The notes under the pieces are model-generated. The model did no database searches. It was given only the letters and a program-made list of their open reading frames with translations, and was not told the DNA's origin. 64,000 nt of DNA from NCBI GenBank assembly GCA_004835665.1, contig RBKR01000022.1, positions 310,001 to 374,000 on the forward strand. The letters are read 5' to 3'. Source of the stretch: Phoma sp. XZ068. Its lineage: Eukaryota > Ascomycota > Dothideomycetes > Pleosporales > Didymellaceae. Position 1 is the first letter of the stretch. Every line of letters begins with the position of its first letter. Positions 32,328 to 44,867 of this stretch are shown in pieces. A program made the position numbers and the translations under genes.

Positions 32328-33649
32328 CTATAATATACCGGAGTCTTTCAGCGCATTCTGCAGTATTGTTTCTTTGACGGCGGCGAAGACGAGTCGGATG
32401 TTGGAGGTGTCGGTGGCTTGTGTAAGACTAGTGGGATTAGTAATGGTTGTGGACGACGACGTGAGAGGCACTTACTGGGGATATAAGTTGAGGTGGGCAC
32501 GGTTGACTTGGTTGAACCGCCAAAGGAGGTACTTGGCAGCACGGTTGACATCGTTGCCCCCTGAGTAGTCGGGGAAGTAGTTGCCAAGCGGTGACCTTGC
32601 CAGCTTCGCTTTGAACAAGTCGACTTTATTGAGGAACAGGATGATTGATGTCCGCATGAACCATCGGCTGTTCACTACCGAGTCAAAGAGTACTAAACTC
32701 TCCATCATGCGGTTCTGGATCCACGAGTCAGTGGCTGAATCAGCGAGTCAATTAGTGCCCGTACCTGTGAGCTCTCTTCCAACAACACCTGGTCGTATTC
32801 GCTCAATGCCACGCAGAAGATGATGGATGTGACGTTCTCGAAACAATGTATCCATTTCTTACGCTCGCTTCTCTGCCCGCCCACATCGAACATGCTGTTT
32901 CATGTTAGCCGAGCTGCATCAAAGTCGGCCGAACAAGGGCGACGTACTGGATGCTCAATTGGCCCATTGTGAATCTTGTTTCGTATATACCAGTGGTCTT
33001 GGTTCGTGCTCGCAGGACGTCGGACTCGATGGGGATGTAATTGGGGTCTGATATTCGCTCGACCTCTTCGAAGAAGCTGCGAGGGTTAGCAACGTGGCGT
33101 GGAGGTGATTTGGACCAAACGTACTATGGAGCCGAGTCCATTAGGTAGAACTCGCTGGAGTGCTCGAGGACCTTGCCTATGCAGCCGTCGCGCCACAGCG
33201 AGGTGATGGCTTGGCCCACTCGCACGTCCAGCGGCTTCTCTGGGTCCGGGTCGACGGTGTACTCGACGAGATAGTTGCAGTACTCGTCGTTGCCGGGGAT
33301 CTCGGGCTCGATCTCGAACTGGCGCATGGCGCCAATCAGGGCTTTGGCGCAGTCGATGACGTTTTTGTATATCGTCAGGCGGTACATGGCCAGCTCTTCC
33401 TGGGTGTAGCCGTTCTGGTGGATAATCTTCATCTGCTTGACAATGGTCGACTTGCCGCTTTCGCCAGAGCCTGTGAGCACGTTAGCGTTCCCTGTCAGTG
33501 CAGGCGTGGGAGCTCAGCTGCGTACCCAGCAGCAGGATCTTGCATTCCCGCCGCAGCCGGCGCGAGTCCTCCTCGAGCTTGCGGTCAATGGCCTGGCTGC
33601 GCTTCTTCTGCTCGCCATCCTCGGGGCTGGAGCTCATGCAGATGCCCAT
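32328..33649 (-). CDS. gna-3: Group III G-protein alpha subunit (GNA-3/GanB/MagA type), six exons
   Basis: Exons in coding order 33649-33526, 33470-33125, 33076-32948, 32894-32765, 32714-32476 and 32427-32328 give 355 residues, matching the family length. All introns are 48-55 bases with consistent phase. Start MGICMSSS has Gly2 (myristoylation) and Cys4 (palmitoylation). G1 is GSGESGKS (42-49), switch I RTKTTG, switch II DVGGQ (Gln207), G4 FLNKVD, G5 TQATD, and the tail ends KDSGIL, as in Neurospora GNA-3. This class acts at the plasma membrane downstream of nutrient-sensing GPCRs and raises cAMP through adenylyl cyclase. The class assignment rests on the N-terminus, [19 protein letters not shown] and the tail. 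Confident. Confidence 0.96.
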
Positions 33650-36600
33650 GGTGTGGTGTGGGTGCAGCGGCTGGCCGCCGCAGGCTGTTGGGGGAGGTCG
33701 GGAGGGTACAATGGGACAGCACTAGGCCCAGGGCGTTGTCGCAAGGGAGCTGGCTGCAGGCGTTGCTCGGGGCGAGACAGCGTCTCAGTGCTGGAATCGG
33801 CGTGGCAGACGGCGCTGATGCGAGCGTCGGGGCGGTCCGGGCGAGGCAGCGCGGTGCAGAGCGGCGGCGGGTGCAGGCGCAGAGGCAGACGGGGCCGCCA
33901 GCGGGGGTGCAGTGCAGCAGAGCGAGGCGTGGCCGTGGCCGTGACGGGGCGGGCGTCGAAGGGCGGGCTCTGCGGCGCTGCGGTGTTGGTGTCGTAGGGT
34001 GCAGCTCGCGCTGGGGAAGGAGGCCTGTGCGGGCAAAGGTGCGCCTTGGTCGTCAACGCAGGCTCGACGGCGCGGGGGCAGGGCGGCGGCGGCAGACGTC
34101 GCGGTGAGCTGCGGCAGCGGTCGGGGGGCTCGCTGCGCAGGCGTGCAGGTGTGTGGGATGCAGGCGTGCGGTGCGGAGGCGGTCGTCGAGGGGATGGACT
34201 GAGCGATGCTGCGCGGTTACAAGCTCCCTCACTGCACGCAGGCGTCGAGCTAAGCCCCAGGTCGAGTGCTCTAGCACTCTAGCCCTCGCGCACTCTAGCA
34301 CTGCACTCTAGCACTGCACTCTAGCGATCTGGCTCTAGCAAATCTGGCAGCCGTGCATCGACACGCAATTGCGGGAGCGCGGCACGAGCCAGCAATAGCA
34401 GCGACAGAGGCAGCAGCACGGGGGCGGCGGCGGTGGGTGACTTGGTGCGTTGGGCCAGCGAGCGCTGATGCTGCGCTGGGCCGGCGCTGCACCGTCGAGG
34501 CACGCCCGTCTGCAGTGGCTTACTCTCGGGCGCGGCATGCCATTGGCAGGCGCCGGCGAGCAAGAGATGAACTCGGCCTGCGCACCCGCACAGCTGCCTT
34601 TCGCTGCCTCTCACGTTTCGAGCCTGCAGACGCCATGCACCCCGGCCCTCTACAATAGGCGCGACAGCGCTCGCCCCATTGCTGGGACCGCGCATGGATC
34701 CTGCAGAACATACCACATGGCCTCGCACCGTCGCCGTGGCTGTCGCCGTGGCTATCGCCGTATGCCAGCCGCCCAGCTGAGGGCCAACTTGAGCCTCCTC
34801 GAGCGCCCTGGCCATGAGCTGCAACTAGTGCCCGGTATCTCTCAGATCACCGCGACCCAGCCGGGCGAGACTCTGGAGCCTCTTCGGTCTCCTGCAGCAG
34901 CAACCACCTGTTGATGTTCTTGGATTGTGTGTCGCGCTAAGCCATTGTCTGGGCTGCATCTAATTAAAGGACCGCCGCTTCACCGAATCCGTCTCTCAAA
35001 CGCCTTACCTCTAATTGTGTTCCAAGGGAGCTTTTGCGAGCAACTTTGCTCCTTACTGCGCCAGACCCAAAATTGTCCGCTTGTACGAAGTTAGCATCTC
35101 GAAATAGCTGTCCAGTAGCATCTCGAAATCACCGTCTGTAGTATATTGCATTCACGGATAAATCATACTCCACTTTCAAGTACCCACATGTACTGAACGT
35201 CTCACAAGGCCGGTGCACTCTTCCACCTATCGGCGTGCCCAATGTCCAACATCTGCACGCAGCTCAAACTACCTCCGTGATACCAAGCCGTACGATCCAC
35301 CACAGGCATAAATAATCGTAAAACAACTCAATCTCTTATATGCAGCCCCAGACATGTCATCTGTCTTTACCACGTTGTTGAAGCCCCGGACGTTGAAGTT
35401 CCGCGACACTGCACGGTCAATCAGAGCAACTTTGCTCAACACAAGCCTCCGTACCAGCTTCACTCATGCACACATGACACCGAGCTGTTTCTGAATGAAT
35501 ACACAGCGCAGCCTCGGTTATTCTGCTCTTGTCTTTGTTCTGCCTCCTGGCGCACAGTTGGTGACTACACCGAGCTTGTACAGGATCAGTATGTTGAGAG
35601 CAAGCTGAGGTGGTATTATTGCTGAATGTAGCTTCTTGACGTGCAGATCTGGAGCTTACCGAGACACAGCATTGTACGTCCCAAGATGACAGCTCTATGC
35701 CTACAATTGCTGCTTCATTTGCTGAATTGATCATTGATCAGCATGCTGTAAATGACGCTCGGTGCACCTTCGAAATATCAGTGTTGATAGCAGACATGCG
35801 GTCAAGTTCGCACAGCTGCCGTATCGGTTGGCGAGTCGCTCAACCTCTCGCTAGCCATGAGTCGTGATGACTTGTGCGTGTTGTTCAGGAGGTAGGGCTA
35901 AGCATCCTTCTCTGGCGCTGCAAAACCGTCGCCGCTCTTCTCCCCGTCGCGACTTGTCGCTGTTTCCACGGCAGTGCATTCAGCTCACTTTGTGTCTGGT
36001 GGCCTTGAACGACAGTAGTTCGCGGGGTCAGTCCAGCGTAGGAATAGCGTCGACTCCGGCGGACCCGGCTGTGATTTTCCAGATCATTACTCGATTCGAG
36101 AGAAATGGCATGTTGAGCACTATGTGCTCGCTGAAATTCTACGTGATCTGCGCGTGTTGCAACTTCGACGAGCAAGACGCGTCAACGTCAAAGTCGTTCA
36201 CCGCAAAAGGCCCGTCGATGATCGGTCACATCCTGGGGGGATGAGAGCTGCGCTAGGCAACTCAATCGAGATCATGGGCGGCTGATGGAAACGGAAGGCA
36301 CAGACGAGGCTGGAGCACGCGCAGGTGGGGGAGGCAGCTTGAAAGAACAAGACACAGGCTCAGCTTGTACTTCGTAGCTTGCAGTGGGGACTATTACAAT
36401 AGTGCATCGTCACCGCAAGTTGTGAGTTGGCGGTGCAGGGCTGCATCAGTCATGCGATTGCGCTGTTGCAGATTGGGCGTTCACTTCCATGGAATTTTCT
36501 CAGATTGCGATGATGACGTAGCCACCCGATACCTGTCGGTGCACGCTGCCAGGGCATGACAGGGCAGTCCAGCCGCGTGAATGGGGCACGCACAACCACG

Positions 36601-37067
36601 TTATTGTCTGCCCCTCGTTCCTCTGCCCTCTCTGCAAGTGTTTACTTAACTGCATCTTTGCCCCTGACCCGGCAGTGATCAGCATTTCGCTTCTCTCTCA
36701 CTCGTCGAGTCTCGATCTCGGCCTGCGCCGTATGTGTTACCCATCTCGGCCGCTCTGTTTCTCCCTACCGAGCGCGTTCCTTGTTATGTCCGCCATTGCG
36801 ACAAACTCAGCAGCACTAATTAGAACCTCTCCAGACTCTTCCCCTCTCTCTCTTCTTGCACGAACGCTCGTGGTTGTGTACAAGTTCACGGTCGTGAACG
36901 CCGCGGAGCACCTCTCCGAACCACTAGACGCACGCAACCCTGTCTTGGTCTCGTCTGCACTGCAAACCTGCTAGACGCCGCACATCAACCACACCAACAC
37001 CACCCTTCACTCTTCGAAGTTCCTCCTAGCCGCGCCTGTCGCAGAACACATACGACTGCAATTCATC
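33650..37067. promoter_or_regulatory. Head-to-head intergenic region between G-alpha and Hog1 genes
   Basis: 3.4 kb. The part next to G-alpha (33650-34900) is markedly GC-rich, so it shows long but spurious open frames on both strands; it probably holds a long leader and promoter. The Hog1 side (36650-37067) is CT-rich, typical of a fungal leader. No gene is supported in the middle. Confidence 0.55.
34262..34337. repeat. Tandem CTCTAGCACTG repeat upstream of G-alpha
   Basis: Several near-identical units of CACTCTAGCACTG/CTCTAGC in about 75 bases, roughly 620-690 bases upstream of the G-alpha start. Confidence 0.7.
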
Positions 37068-38529
37068 ATGGCTGAATTTGTGCGCGCCCAGATCTTCGGC
37101 ACGACGTTCGAGATCACAAGCAGGTGCGCCACTACCCCACATTGCGTGTTTGCGCATAGTTGACAACATACAGATACACGGATTTGCAGCCTGTAGGCAT
37201 GGGAGCCTTCGGTCTCGTCTGGTACGTCTAGGTGTATATCACAATCCAATCACAAGCTCATTACAGATGCAGTTCGGCGAAAGATCAGCTCACCAGCCAG
37301 GCCGTGGCCATCAAGAAGATTATGAAGCCCTTCAGCACTCCGGTCCTGTCGAAGCGCACTTACCGCGAGTTGAAGCTGCTCAAGCACCTGAGACACGAGA
37401 ACGTACGGACACCACAACATAGTGCACTGTAGACGGGTGTTGACAACAGACCAGATTATCAGTTTGAGCGATATCTTCATCTCTCCGTTGGAGGACATGT
37501 AGGTTGCACATCCAGATGTTATTTGAGCGTTTGTTAACCCATCCAGTTACTTCGTCACCGAGCTGCTTGGAACCGATCTCCACCGTCTGCTCACTTCCAG
37601 ACCGCTGGAGAAGCAGTTCATCCAATACTTCCTTTACCAAATTTTGGTTAGTGGCCAATACACAACCTCTGAGAGGCTCGACTGACTTTGGAAAGCGTGG
37701 CTTGAAATACGTCCACTCTGCTGGTGTTGTCCACCGTGACCTGAAGCCCAGTAATATTCTCGTCAACGAGAACTGCGATCTGAAGATTTGTGATTTCGGT
37801 TTGGCCCGTATACAGGATCCCCAAATGACCGGATACGTTTCTACTCGCTACTACCGCGCACCGGAGATTATGCTCACATGGCAAAAATACGATGTGGAGG
37901 TGGACATTTGGAGTGCAGGCTGCATCTTCGCGGAAATGCTCGAGGGCAAGCCTTTGTTCCCTGGAAAGGACCACGTCAACCAGTTTTCTATCATCACAGA
38001 ACTGCTTGGTACTCCTCCGGATGATGTTATCCAGACAATTTGCAGCGAAAACGTAAGCTGAGCCGCAACCTTGCTCACCAACCACCAACTAATGATGTCA
38101 GACACTACGATTCGTCCAATCTCTGCCCAAGCGTGAGCGTCAGCCCCTGGCAAATAAGTTCAGGAATGCTGAAGCGGATGGTAAGTTTGTCCTCGCGGTT
38201 ATGCTGGCACTCTGCTAACAGGATATAGCGATCGATCTGCTCGAGAATATGCTGGTCTTCGACCCAAGGAAACGTGTCCGAGCTGAAGAGGCACTCGCCC
38301 ACCCTTACCTCGCCCCCTACCACGACCCCACCGATGAGCCGAAGGCGGAGGAGAAGTTCGATTGGTCGTTCAACGACGCTGACCTCCCGGTCGATACCTG
38401 GAAGATCATGATGTGAGTTTCCTTGTGACGCTCATCTCAAGGAGAAGTACTAACGAGTTTAGGTACTCGGAGATTCTTGATTACCACAACGTTGATGCCG
38501 CTGCACAGGAAGAGCAGAACGGCAGCTGA
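37068..38529 (+). CDS. hog1: Hog1-type stress-activated MAP kinase, nine exons
   Basis: Exons 37068-37123, 37174-37221, 37273-37402, 37455-37498, 37547-37646, 37696-38052, 38102-38180, 38229-38412 and 38463-38529 give 354 residues; introns are 48-52 bases, all phases agree. Start [19 protein letters not shown] is the Hog1/SakA signature. [11 protein letters not shown] is the Gly-loop, Lys49 the ATP lysine, HRDLKPSN (139-146) the catalytic loop, DFG follows, and the activation lip is TGY (Thr171, Tyr173), the p38/Hog1 type. A common docking region lies at [18 protein letters not shown]. It acts downstream of the Pbs2-type kinase in osmotic and oxidative stress response and affects fungicide sensitivity and development. 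One donor is GTTAGT (37647), the rest standard. Assignment is firm. Confidence 0.97.
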
Positions 38530-39249
38530 GATACCCAGGAGACTTGAATGCGGAACCAATGCCGTGCTTGTATGGCATGATCCACTTCTTTGAGAAGCTT
38601 GCTTCATTTGAATCTGGTGTCGCGACCTGCCTCGCACTGGCGGTCTATAGTCTTTTCTCCTAATATTCTTCGGTTCAGGGGTCACTGTCATTGCAAGCGC
38701 GGTAGAAGGAGAAGTGAAATGGCTTTCTTTGGGTTCCAATTTGGCACACAAGCGTGTTGACGAAGATGAGCGGTCGACCATGGTGAAGTAACAGGTAGCA
38801 GCAGGTAGACATCGTTACTAACTCGATGTCCTTGCTCGTCTTGTGTTTGATCCTGAAGAATAGAAGCACAATTTACGACATAAGAAACTTGTACAGCGTT
38901 GATCAGCGCGGCTGATGTTTGCGGTACCCTGGATAATAATACAGCAAGGAGACTAGGGTGCCCAGCTACCACCTCTCTACCCTCCCAACCTCTAATTACG
39001 ACCTCATAGCTTCTTGTTTACCAAACAAATGTTCTCGTATCCCGGACCACCGATTTGCAAAGAGTGACATGATCGACGGTCCGTCACGCCTCATGGCTTG
39101 CCGAGGCGCCTGAAAGCAGTTTAGCCTCGTAAGGCTGATGATCCATCGTCACCGCCAACACCGCGTCCCGCACTTTTGAAGGACGCGAGCCTGGCGCATG
39201 GCTTCGACCCGATCCAGTTCAGTTCTCCGATACCTCGAATGAGCACGAT
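38530..39249. other. Intergenic between Hog1 and AVL9-like genes
   Basis: 3' flank of Hog1 and promoter of the next gene. No coding region supported. Confidence 0.5.
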
Positions 39250-41749
39250 ATGGCGACCTCGACTCCCTCGACTGCGCTCGCCCCGCTCGTCTGTATCATC
39301 GACTTCCATCACGCGAGGGGTCCTGAAGTTGAAGCTTGGATCGGCCTCAAGGATGGCGAGGACCCAGCAGTTGAGCATGACTGGCCGCTGCTGCCGTTCA
39401 TGGCTTTAAGTGACGGTGCGCATGCGTGAGTACCTATAGCACAAATCAACGTTGCAACACCCAAAACCTAAAACACAAACCTCGTCACCCAACGTCGCGT
39501 TTACATGCTGTCTGTCGTTGCACAAACAAAGGCCTGACATCAAACAGCTCCACTGAAGACTATTCATACTTCACCCTCCGGCGCTCGGCCACGTCCTCTC
39601 ATGCTGCAACGAGCCTCTTTGGTATATCATGCACACGGCAACTACCAGCGAGCGAACTGATCGACCGACCGGCCGACGTCACACGGAGCACAGTACAGAA
39701 GGCAGTGGTAGTTGTGACAGACAGCCCGCAACATTTTGGAGCGATCAAGGCACAACTGGGCGTTGTTACCGCGGCGTGGTTTGCGCAGAGGTACGTGCTA
39801 GGAACATGAACGGGCTATAGACAAGAAGACGGAAGAAAGAAGATGAGAGTACCTCGCTGACCTCGGCTTAGAGACTTCACGGACATCGAAATACTGCAAA
39901 GATTCCACGAAAGCTTGCCGCGGCTGCTAGAAAACCAAGAAGGCCAGGTCGAACATTACTTTGGGATATCGCTTCGTGAGTTCATACACGAATTCAAATG
40001 GCAGACTCTTGTTCTGTTCAAGTGCGCTTTACTTCAGCCAAAGGTGAGTAAAGAGCAATGTTTCCACATATGATCTCTTTCGAGGTTGAGCATGTCTAGC
40101 GGAACAGCGCTGACACGATTAGGTTCTCTTCTTCGGCTCTCATTGCGAACGGTTATGCATGATGCAATTTGCTCTGATTTCTTTGATACCCGGCCTCATG
40201 CGCCACCTCCAGGACTCTGCAGACCCAAAATTTAACTCAGGCGAAGAGAAGATTGTTATGCCTACTAGTCTCAAAACATCTGAGCGTTCATCTTGTCAGT
40301 TTTGCTATTCCATTCAACATACTCCATGCTAATGGTTCTTAGTACTTGCATATATGGGCCTTCCACTTCAGTTGTTTGGGAAAGGCTCGCTTTTCGGGCC
40401 TTACACGCCGCTGCAACAGCTTGACATGCTCGCTGACCAGGATACGAAATCGTATATTGTTGGCTCGACGAACTCGCTATTGCTGCAACAGAAGGATCGG
40501 TATAGCGACATACTCATCAATCTCGACGATCACACTGTAAACATCACATCGAGTTCATTACGCCAAGCATCAGTGCTCTCGACGCCGGACCGGAGATGGA
40601 TCGACTTTTTGACACAGACAGTGTACGACACATGGGACGAATCAGATCCTGCCAGGCCCAAGGATCATGGATACACCGGAAGTGAGGAGTTCATTCGGAT
40701 GCAGTTTGAAGAATACCTACTTGCTATGTTGAGCTCGGTCAAGTACAAGATCTACATGGGAAAGCACCCAAGCCAGGAGCCGCTAATGCCTGAGGTTCAC
40801 GGTGATCCAGCAAGTGAATTCTCAAACGATTGGGTGCATGCATGGATGCAGACTGAGAACTTTCGAATATGGAACAAGTTCACCGACTCACATCTTTTCG
40901 ACATTGTCGATCCCAAGCACCCTTGCTCAGGAGGTCTTTCCATCGAGGATGTTCAAAGAAGACTAGCAGCGTAAGTCTCAAATTTCCCTTGTCTCTCCTC
41001 GCAACTAAGCGTCCCAGTCTCTTCTCCGACACCACCTTTCAGGTTGTCACTATGGGTATCTGTGTGCTGATTCTAGCGTGGCGTGTAGGCAAGTAGCAGA
41101 GCTACATCTTGACGAAAGACTAGAGAAATCACGCGAAGTCATCGGCAAGAACGTCGCCGCTGGCCAAGCAAAGGTCTCAACCGCATACAACAAGCTCTGG
41201 GCAGACATGGAAGCAATACGCAAAGCCCAAAGAGAGCGCCAAGACGAGCAAAGAGCAGCGGCCGAGAAACTACGGCTCGAGCAAGAGAAAGAAGGCAAAG
41301 TGCCAGAACCCACTGGAAAATGTACGTCAACCGGGTATAACCCTTTCACTGTAGGTTTTGCTAACAGATCGCCAGGGAAAACACAAGCCCCAGACCTCAG
41401 CAACGCGCGCGCCAGCGCCGGCGCATATTTCTCCTCGTGGGGTTCCTGGGCCAGCGAAAAGCGCAAAGGCTGGGGAAACCGCACCGCTTCTTCAAACCAG
41501 ACGCCGCTTGCCTCACCGCCGCCAAGCGCAGGTCTGCACCCCGGCGATCTAAAGCGCGCTGAGGAATTCAAGAGAGATAAGGATGCGAGCCTGGATGGCG
41601 CGACACTGCATACGCCGAGTGCGAGCGCGGGCCACAAGCGGATAGAGAGTTATGATGAGACTACGGATGGAGAGATGAGGGATAGTGGGGGCGTGTTTTT
41701 TGACGCCGAGGTTGCGGAGAAGGAGAGGGATGCTTGGCGGACGGGTTGA
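39250..41749 (+). CDS. AVL9-family DENN-domain protein, seven exons
   Basis: Exons 39250-39425, 39548-39790, 39872-40043, 40123-40294, 40343-40970, 41089-41321 and 41376-41749 give 665 residues. Phases agree throughout. The N-terminus contains LVCIIDFHHARGPEVEAW, then DWPLLPFMALSDGAHAS and YSYFTLRR, the uDENN-like start of AVL9. Middle blocks include SLFGPYTPLQQLDMLADQ, YIVGSTNSLLLQQKDRYSD and DRRWIDFLTQTV. The tail is charged with an EAIRKAQRERQDEQRAAAEK coiled coil. Yeast Avl9 acts in late secretory traffic from Golgi to plasma membrane and in actin polarity; DENN proteins typically act on Rab GTPases. The last intron (41322-41375) is 54 bases and in frame, so retention would add 18 residues. 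Family call good; GEF activity is inference. Confidence 0.85.
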
Positions 41750-42289
41750 GTGAACATGGAATGAAACATATTCTGATGAGTTACGATGTGATATCTATCG
41801 GTGAGGTGGGCATTCGTACTTAGCATCTAGCAATCACTTCTCGAATAGACATTGCCACGAGTTGGGATGGATGAACTGCACCACGGTCCTCCGCCGTCTC
41901 CACGTCCCCCTAGCTATTGCTTTTTGTATACACCACGTGCGCAAGGTATGATATTGACAATTATACTACACAGCAGTGCTTTGCCCAAACGTTTTACCTA
42001 CGATGTCAGTGTCGTGTATATCGGATTGCAAGTTTACCATATAATGAATGCTTAAGCTCATCTCTACGCCTACTGCGTACCGTATTACTGAATAGAAGAT
42101 ACCTTTTCATGGTGTTTGGAAAACGTTGTTTGCAAACGGTATGCGTGGAATGCAATTTGTCTGTAACAGCAGTGCTCGCGAGTAGAGGGGCGTCTATAAC
42201 AATAAAGGTGCGCCATAGAGTTAAATACAGTCTGGCCAACTGCAAGCAAGCAGAGTTCTTAGCAAACGATTCAAGCTGTCCTGTATGAT

Positions 42290-42700
42290 ACTATAAACTA
42301 TACTGTAGCTGAGACCCTTACGGTCTTGCTAGAGAGCGGGAATTAGCTAGGATCTAAGAACAGAGTATTTACCTTACCTAACAACACACAACGACCTTAG
42401 GATAGGGGGTAGGGAGTAGAGCTAGCCCCGTCTCTCTTACCGGCCGCCTGGTAGTAGTTGTAATAGTAATAGATATTAGTAGATAAGACGCGCTGTTAAC
42501 GCATTGTAGAGCAAAACAGATAAGGCAGACATTAGTTACCTTGGCTGCATATATCCTTGCTTATAAGGCGCACGTTAACAATTATAGGGGTGTATGTTAA
42601 CCTTTGCCCTTCTGTAGAGCGGTGGTGTTACTAGTGTAAGTTAGGCTGGGCTTTTGGGGCCAATATCTTGTTAAAGAGACAAAGCTAAGCATAATCTTAG
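42290..42700. mobile_element. TA-rich island, probable RIP-degraded repeat
   Basis: Dense in TAG, CTA and TAA steps (TAGTAGTTGTAATAGTAATA at 42452-42471) with every frame closed. CA-type dinucleotides look scarce and TA abundant, the signature left by repeat-induced point mutation in ascomycetes. Boundaries are approximate. Confidence 0.4.
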
Positions 42701-44857
42701 GCAGAAACTCATTTGTAGCAGGGCTGTGCCTAGAGAGATGGCTGTGTGGCAGGTGTTGGTGGCGTTTTCAGGTGTTGTTGATTGGCCTTAAGAGGCCGTG
42801 GTTGAAACGACCGTTAATCGTTGAGCTTCGGCGTTGGTGTTTTGCTCGGTCAAGAAACTTTGTTTGGTTGGAAGGTGTGAGAGTTAGAGCTACATTCTAT
42901 TCAAGCTGTTTCAAGTGCTTAGGATGAAGCCAAAAGTTCGATGTTGGTGTTATGGCATCTCTCGCGTTTTGATCGCTCAAAGTGACTTTGGTGGTGCAGC
43001 AAATTTCACTCCAAGCCACAGCCACACAAAGGGCAGCAATTGCAGCTGCACAACATCAGCACCTACCCTGCGTCCGCCTCTAAGCTTGCAGAGCGGTAGT
43101 GGTGGCTGAATGTTTAAGTTGCACTCCATGTCACATTTGAATCACTGTATAAGAACAAAACTTCAAAGACGCGGATCGACAGGCTGCCCACCAGTTTTCG
43201 CAATCATGATCACCGTGCCACATGCCACAAGGGCGTTGGGTCCATCAGGATAAGATCGTCCACCCCGCCGGGGGAATGACCCTAATAGAGGGGATGAGAC
43301 CCAAGATCGTGGAGACTGCGTGGCTCATAGCAAACTGAGATGTCGCACACTTGAGCGGTGAAGGATCACACGTGGGAGCGTAGTTCGAGGTAATCACAAG
43401 ATGAGATTCCGGAGCAGAGCGCTTAATTCAAGGTGGGCGCACGACGAGCTGCGAAAACAGGCAGGCGGTAGCATGCCACAAGGCTGAAAGAATGTCCCAG
43501 AATTGGAAGCATTTATGCAGAGATGACCACTCATAATGTGGTAACGTTGAAGATTATGAAGCATAGATTAGCTTGAGCCCAACCTCACACTTGCAGTATC
43601 GTATGGTACCTTGAGTCACTTGGTGGCTGGTTTGCCGGTGAACCTGTAGCGTTGGCATCGTCGTTATCGGAGTTACGCGCGCATAAACATGGCATAACAG
43701 GGCTGAATATGGACCCGGCTTGCGCTTCTTCAAGCTCTTAGTGTGCTGTCAAGTCTTAGCCTCAATCGCTTCGGATGAGTGCGTCCGTTCATGACTTAGG
43801 TCTAATTCAAGCTTGAAGACTTGTGAACAGACGAGCAGCTGAACGCGTTGATCATAATGTCATAGTACATGACGAATCTATCGCATATATTTCCTATCTC
43901 GTCTTTGATCATATACACAAGTTCGATACCAAATACTGTGCGCTAATGGTACTAGAAAATGTGCGTCATCAAAGTAACTGTTGTCGATTCCGGACCAATA
44001 CTTTGCTGTATAGTGGATCAAAAATTTGCACCTCTCCACCAACGCTCAATTGCGCGTTCCTGCGTCCTACTGTTAGGACCAATGACCAGATTTGTTCTAT
44101 CCATGCACGTACCTAGGGCGTTCCCTGAAAGCGGGCTTCGGACCATGACAAGATCCCAAAGATCATTTGTACAAACGAGATTATAATAATGACATATGCC
44201 ACGACAGTTTGACCGCTTGGCCAGGGCACTTCGCGATCAAAGAATTTAGGCATTGGATAGTAATGAGGGGTCCAGTAACGAGTACTTGAAGGAGCGGGTG
44301 ACCGGTAGTAAGTTCGAGATAATGGCCTTGCAGCGGGCGATGGGGTCTTGAGATTGAGGATGTGTATCTTGCTGAAGCAAAGAGCCTGAGATTGTTCTGA
44401 ACCACTGTCTATTGAGGCGAGTATCCCAGGATTTATACACTTCGATAGACAGGGAGCCCCATGCGAGAGACTCATGTCCTCGCTGCTGGCACAACCAGAA
44501 AGAAAATCTTGTGCAACACAGGAGAATGGATTGCGGTGCCCCATTGCGACAGTCGCGTCGCTCTCTCGCCTCGAGTATGTCCCGACGCCCTGGAAAGAGC
44601 CCACCGCCACCGCTGTCAAAAGCCTGATGGCGGCGAATCAGACGACCCGACGACCGTGCCCAGAAGATTCTTTCTTGTGCCTGACATGTTGTGCTCAGAT
44701 AAATCAACAGGACGCTGCAGTGTGGATTATATGGGCCAAGCTCGAGATCTTGTAGAAACAAGCTCGGAATCTGAGATACCGGTGCACACTTTCACCGTAG
44801 CAAAAACCTCGAATTCTGCAAATAGGTACATGCTAGCATTTCTGCTAATATGGAGGA

Positions 44858-44867
44858 GGGGGGGGGG
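44858..44867. repeat. Ten-base G homopolymer
   Basis: G10 preceded by GGAGGA. Prone to length change or sequencing error. Confidence 0.9.

Noticed and set aside
33160..34107. Long plus-strand open frame opposite the G-alpha gene
   Set aside because: It is antisense to G-alpha exons 1-2 and continues only through the GC-rich flank; no domain and biased composition.
34321..34824. Minus-strand open frame of about 167 codons in the G-alpha promoter
   Set aside because: Overlaps long open frames on the other strand in repeat- and GC-rich DNA; composition, not protein-like.
41071..41088. Acceptor CTAG ending at 41076 for AVL9 exon 6
   Set aside because: Also in frame, but would add VACR before QVAELHL; the GTGTAG at 41088 gives the RRLAAQVAELHL join expected of the family.
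44113..44761. Minus-strand frames with a hydrophobic C-terminal stretch
   Set aside because: Start is weak, sequence has no recognisable family, and a second frame on the same strand is equally open. Mentioned under the gene-poor region only.
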